This document shows positions 6,666 to 11,671 of a stretch of DNA of 11,671 nt, in pieces. The stretch is from Actinomycetes bacterium (GTDB taxonomy: Bacteria; Actinomycetota; Acidimicrobiia; Acidimicrobiales; JAKAOS01). The first letter of the stretch is position 1. Each line of letters begins with the position of its first letter. Under the pieces are notes generated by a model. That model saw only the letters and a program-made list of their open reading frames with translations, did no database searches and had not been told where the DNA came from. Both the position numbers and the translations under genes were made by a program. The stretch is taken from contig JAJYGW010000040.1 in assembly GCA_021790615.1 (NCBI GenBank), positions 1-11,671 of the forward strand, given 5' to 3'.

Positions 6666-9362
6666 ATGGCACCAATGGAGCGCGGGTCGCTGCGGGTGTA
6701 TCTCGGCGCCGCTCCTGGCGTCGGCAAGACGTACGCGATGCTGAACGAGGGCTGGCGGCGTCGCGACCGGGGAACCGACGTCGTCGTCGGCTGGGTGGAG
6801 ACGCACGGGCGCGCCGGTACCGCGGCGCAGTTACGGGACCTTGAGGTCGTGGCGCCGAGAGTCCTAACTCACCGGGGTCAGACGTTCCAGGAGATGGACT
6901 TTGAGGCAATCCTGCGTCGCCGTCCTGCGGTGGCCCTGGTCGACGAGCTCGCCCACTCCAACGCGCCAGGCAGCACACACGAGAAACGCTGGCAGGACAT
7001 CGAGAGCCTGCTCGATGCCGGAATCAACGTGATCTCGACGGTGAACATCCAGCATCTGGAGTCCCTGAACGACGTCGTAGCCGCCATTACCGGCGTCCCT
7101 CAGCGCGAGACGGTGCCCGATGCCGTCGTGCGAGCCGCCGAGCAGGTGGAGCTAGTCGACATGACACCTGAAGCGCTACGCCGGCGGATGGCCCACGGGC
7201 ACGTCTACCCGCCGGAGCGGGTTGACGTCGCCCTGGCCAACTACTTCCGGGCAGGGAACCTCGTCGCCCTGCGTGAGCTGGCGCTCTTGTGGGTTGCCGA
7301 CAACGTCGAGGAGCAGCTGCAAGAGTACCGGCGCCGTCACGGCATCGACGGACCGTGGGAGACGAGGGAGCGGGTGCTTGTCGCGCTCACCGGAGCCCAG
7401 AGCGGCGAGCACCTCATCCGTCGCGCCGCCCGCATGGCCCGGCGCGCCAAAGGCGACCTGATCGCCGTCCACGTAGGCTCCGGCGACGGGCTGCGCGCGC
7501 GACCATCACCCCATCTCGACGAGCAGCGCTCTTTGGTCGCGCGTCTTGGGGGCAGCTTCCGGGAGGTGCTCGGTGCCGACGTAGCGGACGCGCTGGTGCA
7601 GGTTGCACGGGCAGAGAACGCCACCCAGATCGTCCTCGGGGCGAGCCACCGCTCCCGCTGGACGCGCCTGAGCGCGGGGTCCGTCGTGAGCTCGGTCATC
7701 GCCAAGTCCGGCGAGGCGCTGGACGTGCACGTCATCTCTCCACCAGCCCGCGCGAGCTCCGAAGAGCCAGGTAATCCTCAATCTGGGAGGGAGCGATGGG
7801 CGGCGTTGCGTGCCACTCGTTGCCTGCGGCGGGAGCGCTCGGTGAGCCGGCGCCGGCGGATGATCGGCCTGTTGGTAGCTGTTGTCAGCCTGCCCCTGCT
7901 AACGGTCGGGCTTGCGTCGACGCGAGGCGACCTGCCGCTCGGTACGGTGTCGCTCATCTACCTCCTGCCTGTGGTCGCGGCCGGCGCCATCGGGGGAGCC
8001 GTACCAGGGGGCCTCGCCGGGATCGGCGGCTTTCTGCTGCTCAACTGGTACTTCAGCCCTCCGATCCACACCTTCACGATCGCAGATCCGCGCGACATCG
8101 TGTCATTGGTCGTCTTCGTCGTCGTAGCAGCTGTCGTCAGCACGGAGGTCGACCTTGCCGCCCGCCGTTCGAGCGAAGCCCGGCGGACCCGGTCCCAAGC
8201 AGCCGCACTCGCTCGCGCCACGAGCGCTCTGCTGGAACTGCCCGACCCCTTGCCCGCACTCGTGGAGGAGATCTACAGCACTTTCTTGGTCAATGGAGTG
8301 ACAGTGCTGCATGCAAGCGAGCACGGCTGGGTCCCCGAGGTTGCTTCCGGACCGCACCCACCCTCCTCGCCGCAGGAGGCGACCCTCACCCTGCCCATAG
8401 GCCCCGCTCGGCTCCTGGCGCTCGCCGCGGGGCAGCTACGAGCCGAGGACAGCGAAGCGTTGAACATCTTTGTCACCCAGATCGCCGTGGCGGTGGCGAA
8501 CCGGCAGCTCCAAGAGCAAGCAGGCGAAGCTGCCGCTCTGGCCAAGGCCAACGAGGTCCGCACCGCCCTCCTCGCCGCCGTCAGCCACGATCTTCGGACG
8601 CCCCTCGCCTCCATCAAGACGGCCGCTACCAGCTTCCTCTCCGACGACATGGCCTTGGAACCGACGGCGGCCCGTGCTCTGCTCGAGACCATCGACGCCG
8701 AAGCCGATCGGCTCTCCGCTTTGGTGGCGAACCTGCTCGACATGAGCAGGTTGCACACAGGAGGGCTCGTCGTCCACACCGAGCCGGTCGGGCTCGACGA
8801 GGTGGTATCTGCTGCGTTGATCTCGGTCCCCGCTGGAGACCACCGGCTCGAGGTCGAGGTACCAGAGACGCTGCCCGCGGTCGATGCCGACCCACCGCTC
8901 TTGGAGCGGGCGCTCGCGAACCTGCTTGCCAACGCGCTCGCCGTGTCAGGGCCCGAGACACCGGTACGCGTCATGGTTGGCGCCCAACCCGGCGGGTGGA
9001 TGGAGCTGCGGATCGTGGACCGAGGGCCAGGCATCGCTCCCGTCGATCGCGACCGCATCTTCCTGCCCTTCCAGCGCTTAGGCGACCAAAGCAGCGGGAG
9101 CGGAGTCGGTCTCGGCCTTGCCGTGGCGAAAGGATTCGTCGAGGCCATGGGTGGCGAGCTCGAGCTGGAGGACACCCCCGGCGGCGGGGCGACGATGATC
9201 GTACGGCTCCGGAGGTCGAGGACGGCTCCCGAGCCTGCAAAGGCACGGACTTCCCTACAGCCAGATAGCTCGGACGCCAGCAGGCAGGGGGACGCGGAAG
9301 AGCTCGCTGGCCATGATCAGGAGACCGACCCCGCGCCAGCGCGAAGGCGGCAGCTCCAGTGA
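6666..9362 (+). CDS. kdpD: Potassium-sensing histidine kinase KdpD
   Basis: An 898-residue membrane sensor kinase/phosphatase that controls KdpE. Order of domains: N-terminal KdpD domain with Walker A GAAPGVGKT (14-22), VETHGR, and Walker-B-like VALVDELAHSNAPGS; a Usp-like domain (about 233-357); four membrane helices (about 399-498); a GAF-like segment (about 510-610); H-box AAVSHDLRTPLASIK with His641; and an ATPase domain with N-box (752-762), DRGPGI and GSGVGLGLA. The N-box reads NLLANALAVSG, lacking the usual Lys/Arg-Tyr pair. About 50 polar residues follow the last kinase strand. The frame extends further upstream, but ATG 6666 has GGGAGG 8 nt ahead and the length matches E. coli KdpD (894). 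The TGA overlaps the kdpE GTG (GTGA). Confidence 0.96.
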   Translation: MAPMERGSLRVYLGAAPGVGKTYAMLNEGWRRRDRGTDVVVGWVETHGRAGTAAQLRDLEVVAPRVLTHRGQTFQEMDFEAILRRRPAVALVDELAHSNAPGSTHEKRWQDIESLLDAGINVISTVNIQHLESLNDVVAAITGVPQRETVPDAVVRAAEQVELVDMTPEALRRRMAHGHVYPPERVDVALANYFRAGNLVALRELALLWVADNVEEQLQEYRRRHGIDGPWETRERVLVALTGAQSGEHLIRRAARMARRAKGDLIAVHVGSGDGLRARPSPHLDEQRSLVARLGGSFREVLGADVADALVQVARAENATQIVLGASHRSRWTRLSAGSVVSSVIAKSGEALDVHVISPPARASSEEPGNPQSGRERWAALRATRCLRRERSVSRRRRMIGLLVAVVSLPLLTVGLASTRGDLPLGTVSLIYLLPVVAAGAIGGAVPGGLAGIGGFLLLNWYFSPPIHTFTIADPRDIVSLVVFVVVAAVVSTEVDLAARRSSEARRTRSQAAALARATSALLELPDPLPALVEEIYSTFLVNGVTVLHASEHGWVPEVASGPHPPSSPQEATLTLPIGPARLLALAAGQLRAEDSEALNIFVTQIAVAVANRQLQEQAGEAAALAKANEVRTALLAAVSHDLRTPLASIKTAATSFLSDDMALEPTAARALLETIDAEADRLSALVANLLDMSRLHTGGLVVHTEPVGLDEVVSAALISVPAGDHRLEVEVPETLPAVDADPPLLERALANLLANALAVSGPETPVRVMVGAQPGGWMELRIVDRGPGIAPVDRDRIFLPFQRLGDQSSGSGVGLGLAVAKGFVEAMGGELELEDTPGGGATMIVRLRRSRTAPEPAKARTSLQPDSSDASRQGDAEELAGHDQETDPAPARRRQLQ

Positions 9363-10078
9363 GCCGCATCCTCGTCATCGACGACGAGACGCCATTTGCT
9401 CGTGCCCTAAGTATCGGCCTTCGAGCTCGCGGATACGAGGTCGACTGGTCTGCCAGTGGTCGTGCCGGTCTCGACCTGGTCGCTCGAGACCACCCCGACT
9501 TGGTCCTTCTTGATCTCGGCTTGCCAGATATCGACGGAGTGGAGCTCCTGCAGGTGCTGCGAACCTGGACAGCTACCCCGGTGATAGTACTGTCGGCCCG
9601 CAACCAGGAGCAGGCCAAAGTCGACGCGCTCGACAGCGGGGCGGACGATTATGTCACCAAGCCGTTCGGGATGGGCGAGCTCCTGGCAAGGGTACGAGCG
9701 GCCCTCCGCCGCGGGGCGCCAGGCGAGGACCAAGCGACGATCACCACGGATCATTTCACGGTAGACCTGGTCGGGAAACGGGTGACGGACAGCGCGGGCC
9801 GACAGGTGCGCTTGACCCCGACCGAGTGGCACATGGTGGAAATCCTCTCGCGTCATGTCGGGAAGCTCGTGTCTCAGCGCCAGCTGCTTCAGGAGGTGTG
9901 GGGACCGCAGTATGAGAACGAGAGCTATTACCTGAGAGTCTATATGGGCCGAATCCGGCGTAAGTTGGAGCCAGACGCCTCTCGGCCCCGCTACTTCCTC
10001 ACCGAACCGGGCATGGGCTACCGCCTCCAGGTTCCCGACAGCACGCGCGCGCCAGAGAGCACCCACGAAAACATGTGA
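9359..10078 (+). CDS. kdpE: Response regulator KdpE (OmpR/PhoB family)
   Basis: A 239-residue DNA-binding regulator, phosphorylated by KdpD. The receiver domain (1-118) has acidic residues Asp8, Asp9 and Glu10, phospho-acceptor Asp52 in LLDLGLPDIDG, Ser79 in the switch position (VIVLSA) and Lys101 in YVTKPF. The winged-helix domain (about 135-230) shows RLTPTEWHMVEIL, VSQRQLLQEVWG and YLRVYMGRIRRKLE, ending YFLTEPGMGYRL. The start is GTG 9359, fused to the kdpD stop as GTGA with only a weak ribosome site (GAAGGCGG), so translation is coupled to kdpD. The family activates kdpFABC under K+ limitation. Here the target would be the divergent operon. Confidence 0.96.
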   Translation: MSRILVIDDETPFARALSIGLRARGYEVDWSASGRAGLDLVARDHPDLVLLDLGLPDIDGVELLQVLRTWTATPVIVLSARNQEQAKVDALDSGADDYVTKPFGMGELLARVRAALRRGAPGEDQATITTDHFTVDLVGKRVTDSAGRQVRLTPTEWHMVEILSRHVGKLVSQRQLLQEVWGPQYENESYYLRVYMGRIRRKLEPDASRPRYFLTEPGMGYRLQVPDSTRAPESTHENM

Positions 10079-10111
10079 AGCGACATTCAGAGCCCGATTG
10101 GCCGCTTCCGC

Positions 10112-10138
10112 AGCGCCATGGAGCTCGGTTGCGGCGCT
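10112..10138. terminator. Weak inverted repeat between kdpE and the convergent usp gene
   Basis: AGCGCC (10112-10117) and GGCGCT (10133-10138) form a perfect 6-bp stem with a 15-nt loop in the 58-bp convergent gap, touching the usp stop codon. An overlapping alternative pairs CCGCA with TGCGG. There is no U tract, so a terminator role is only a possibility. Confidence 0.25.
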
Positions 10139-10568
10139 AAGTAGTCTTGACTATGAGAACAGCGCAGGGGGCGCTGTGAGCGATGCTGTTTGGAACCGAG
10201 CCAAGGATGCGGCGGTTCATCCCCTTGTTGCCCACGACGATGAGATCGGCGCTGACCTTCTTCGCGACCTCGACTATCACCTCGGCGGGCGGGCCTGTGG
10301 CGGAGTGCCGTGTGACGGTGATGCCCGCCAGCGCGCTCTCGACTTCGTCGCTCTGGCGGATGTCGTCTTGCGCTCCGGCACCATCGCCTCCGGCGCCGTC
10401 GCCTTCCAGGACTCCGAAGACGGGGAATGCTGCGGCAGCTGAGCTGTCTTGCTCCGCTCTTACGAGGTGAATGGTCGCTCCGGCACGTCGCGCGAGCTCC
10501 GCTGCTACCGAGACCGCGCGCGACGCGGTCTCGGAGCCGTCTGTGCCTACGACGATGATCGAGAACAC
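10137..10568 (-). CDS. Universal stress protein (UspA family), stand-alone
   Basis: A 143-residue single-domain UspA protein, normal length for the family. The first strand and loop are SIIVVGTDGSETASRAV, with the Asp expected for nucleotide contact. The C-terminal loop is VGNKGMNRRILGSVPNSIAHSAPC, ending VLIVKT. It keeps G-x2-G and the final G-S, but the linker between them is shorter than the usual nine residues, as in some Usp proteins. A Gly/Asp-rich stretch (GDGAGGDGAGAQDD) sits mid-domain. The open frame extends upstream. GTG 10568 is chosen because GGAGGGG lies 5 nt ahead and the domain begins right there. It converges on kdpE and lies 116 bp after the aminotransferase gene. A link to potassium stress is suggested only by location. 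Confidence 0.88.
   Translation of the reverse strand: MFSIIVVGTDGSETASRAVSVAAELARRAGATIHLVRAEQDSSAAAAFPVFGVLEGDGAGGDGAGAQDDIRQSDEVESALAGITVTRHSATGPPAEVIVEVAKKVSADLIVVGNKGMNRRILGSVPNSIAHSAPCAVLIVKTT
10508..10534. repeat. Perfect 11-bp inverted repeat in the 5' part of the usp gene
   Basis: CCGAGACCGCG (10508-10518) and CGCGGTCTCGG (10524-10534) pair over 11 bp around a 5-nt loop. In the usp mRNA the hairpin covers codons 12-21, encoding the GSETASRAVS loop of the Usp fold. Confidence 0.8.
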
Positions 10569-10602
10569 GCTGGCCCCTCCAGTGTCAAGGTCCTGGCTGG
10601 TG

Positions 10603-10631
10603 ACTCTAACCTTTCGCCAAAGCCGATGCAG
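10603..10631 (-). promoter_or_regulatory. Possible promoter for the stand-alone usp gene
   Basis: On the minus strand, CTGCAT (10626-10631) and TAGAGT (10603-10608) are 17 nt apart. The -10-like box fits TAnnnT and the -35-like box is poor. This would start transcription about 25-30 nt ahead of the GTG. Support is limited to this spacing. Confidence 0.22.
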
Positions 10632-10652
10632 GATCTCCCGAGCTGGCTGCAG

Positions 10653-10663
10653 GGTTGGCAACC
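10653..10663. repeat. Perfect 11-bp dyad between aminotransferase and usp genes
   Basis: GGTTG-G-CAACC is a perfect palindrome around one base, flanked by outer TGCA copies (10648-10651 and 10667-10670) that make a looser dyad. It lies just upstream of the possible usp promoter and downstream of the aminotransferase stop. It could be a small operator or nothing; as a hairpin it is too weak to be a good terminator. Confidence 0.3.
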
Positions 10664-10684
10664 GGGTGCAAAGCCTCCACTCCC

Positions 10685-11671
10685 TCAGGCCGAGACGGTG
10701 TGGGCGTCAGCGGCATCGAGCGCGTCGTCGAGTATCGCTAGGCCCTCGCGTGCCTCGTCGGCGCTCACGGTGCATGGCGGCACGACATGGAGTCGGTTGT
10801 AGTTCGTGAAGGGCAGCAACCCCCTCTCCTTGCAGGCTCGCACGAGGTCGTCCATTGCTGGACTCGATCCGCCGTAGGGGGCGATCGGCTCTCGGGTCGC
10901 CCGGTTCTTTACGAGATCGAGAGCGAAGAACACACCGAGCCCGCGCACCTCGCCAACAGAGGGGTGGCGCGACGCCATCTCGGTGAGCCCGGGCCTCAAC
11001 ACGTCCTCGCCGATGCGCGCGGCGTTCTCGACTACTCCCTCGTCGGTCATGGCGTTCATGGTCGCCACCGCTGCCGCGCAGGCTAGGGGGTGCCCGGAGT
11101 AGGTGAGGCCGCCGGGATAGACGCGCTTGGCGAACGTCGCAGCGACCTTGTCGGAGATGACGACTCCTCCGAGCGGCACGTAGCCCGAATTGACGCCCTT
11201 CGCGAAGGTGATGAGATCCGGATCGACGTCGAAGTGCTCGAAGGCGAACCATTTGCCAGTGCGGCCGAAACCCGCCATGACCTCGTCGGCGATGTAGAGG
11301 ATGCCGTATCGATCGCATATCTGCCTTACGCCGGCGAGATAGCCGGGCGGCGGGACCATGATCCCGGCGGTGCCGGGGATCGTCTCGAGGACGATTGCCG
11401 CGATGGTGGACGGCCCTTCGAACTGAACGACTTGGTCGAGGTGCTCGAGAGCCCTTTCGGTCTCCTGGGCCTCGCTGTCCGAGTGGAACGGTGAGCGGTA
11501 GAGAAACGGTCCGAAGAAGTGGGTGACTCCCGCGCTCCCGTAGTCGTTCGCGAAGCGCCTAGGGTCGCCGGTGAGGTTGATGGCAGTGGTCGTAGCGCCG
11601 TGGTAGGAGCGGTAGGCGGCGAGGAGCTTGATGCGCCCTGTGTGCAGCCGCGCCATGCGGGTCGCGTGCTC
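10685..11671 (-). CDS. Class III PLP-dependent aminotransferase (N-terminus beyond the right edge)
   Basis: The C-terminal 328 residues of a class III (omega/taurine/4-aminobutyrate-type) aminotransferase. The frame is open to the edge (EHATRMARLHTGR...), so the internal Met at 11656 is not the start. About 100-130 residues are missing. Visible landmarks: AYRSYHGAT (substrate/PLP region); FEGPSTIAAIVLETIPGTAGIMVPPPGYL; the PLP-binding Asp in LYIADEVMAGFGRTGKWFAFEH; the Schiff-base Lys in ITFAKGVNSGYVPLGGV; and GLTYSGHPLACAAA. The overall pattern resembles taurine- or beta-alanine-pyruvate transaminases, but substrate cannot be read from the sequence. No functional tie to the Kdp genes is evident. 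Confidence 0.92.
   Translation of the reverse strand, partial: EHATRMARLHTGRIKLLAAYRSYHGATTTAINLTGDPRRFANDYGSAGVTHFFGPFLYRSPFHSDSEAQETERALEHLDQVVQFEGPSTIAAIVLETIPGTAGIMVPPPGYLAGVRQICDRYGILYIADEVMAGFGRTGKWFAFEHFDVDPDLITFAKGVNSGYVPLGGVVISDKVAATFAKRVYPGGLTYSGHPLACAAAVATMNAMTDEGVVENAARIGEDVLRPGLTEMASRHPSVGEVRGLGVFFALDLVKNRATREPIAPYGGSSPAMDDLVRACKERGLLPFTNYNRLHVVPPCTVSADEAREGLAILDDALDAADAHTVSA

Noticed and set aside
7360..7740. c-di-AMP binding by the KdpD Usp domain
   Set aside because: The S-x-S...F-T-A-x-Y motif described for S. aureus KdpD is not visible in this domain.
7796..9268. A 490-codon open frame on the plus strand inside kdpD
   Set aside because: Low-complexity Arg/Ala/Pro composition in an alternate frame of kdpD. 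The kdpD frame has every kinase motif across the same span.
1..11671. Insertion sequences, CRISPR arrays, tRNA or rRNA genes, phage or toxin-antitoxin genes
   Set aside because: No transposase or integrase motifs, no regularly spaced repeats and no tRNA-like cloverleaf were seen. The only tandem repeat is the short one within usp.

Overview
The window reads as chromosomal DNA of a high-GC actinobacterium. Codons strongly favour G/C in third position, GTG starts are frequent (kdpA, kdpE and both stand-alone universal stress genes), and gene joints are tight GTGA or ATGA overlaps. An OB-fold protein of the type actinobacteria encode near potassium-uptake genes is also present. An acidimicrobial or related deep-branching origin is possible, but the sequence alone does not settle it.

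Layout. Positions 1-566 (+): the 3' tip of an unknown gene, overlapping by ATGA a four-helix membrane protein of unknown function. Positions 665-6488 (-): one long potassium operon, read right to left. It starts with an 18-codon leader ORF whose stop abuts the ATG of an OB-fold gene. Then come kdpA, kdpB, kdpC, a 31-residue single-helix protein, a 29-residue KdpF-like protein, and a UspA-family protein. Neither of the two very small proteins is long enough to be found by ordinary ORF calling. Positions 6489-6665: a divergent control region holding an 11-bp-period direct repeat that would suit an OmpR/PhoB-type regulator. Positions 6666-10078 (+): kdpD and kdpE, the sensor kinase and response regulator, joined by a GTGA overlap. 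Positions 10137-10568 (-): a second UspA-family gene convergent with kdpE. Positions 10685 to the right edge (-): a class III PLP aminotransferase lacking its N-terminus.

How it works together. KdpFABC is the high-affinity P-type K+ pump: KdpA is the channel-like K+-selective subunit, KdpB the ATPase, KdpC the accessory subunit and KdpF a small stabilising helix. KdpD senses K+ limitation or osmotic stress and phosphorylates KdpE, which should activate the divergent operon. The local departures from the textbook kdpFABC-DE order are an OB-fold gene at the operon head behind a leader ORF, KdpF moved to the far end beside a second KdpF-sized helix, and stand-alone UspA proteins at the end of the operon and beyond kdpE. 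Including the one inside KdpD, three Usp folds surround this pump. No mobile element, CRISPR array, tRNA or rRNA was seen.
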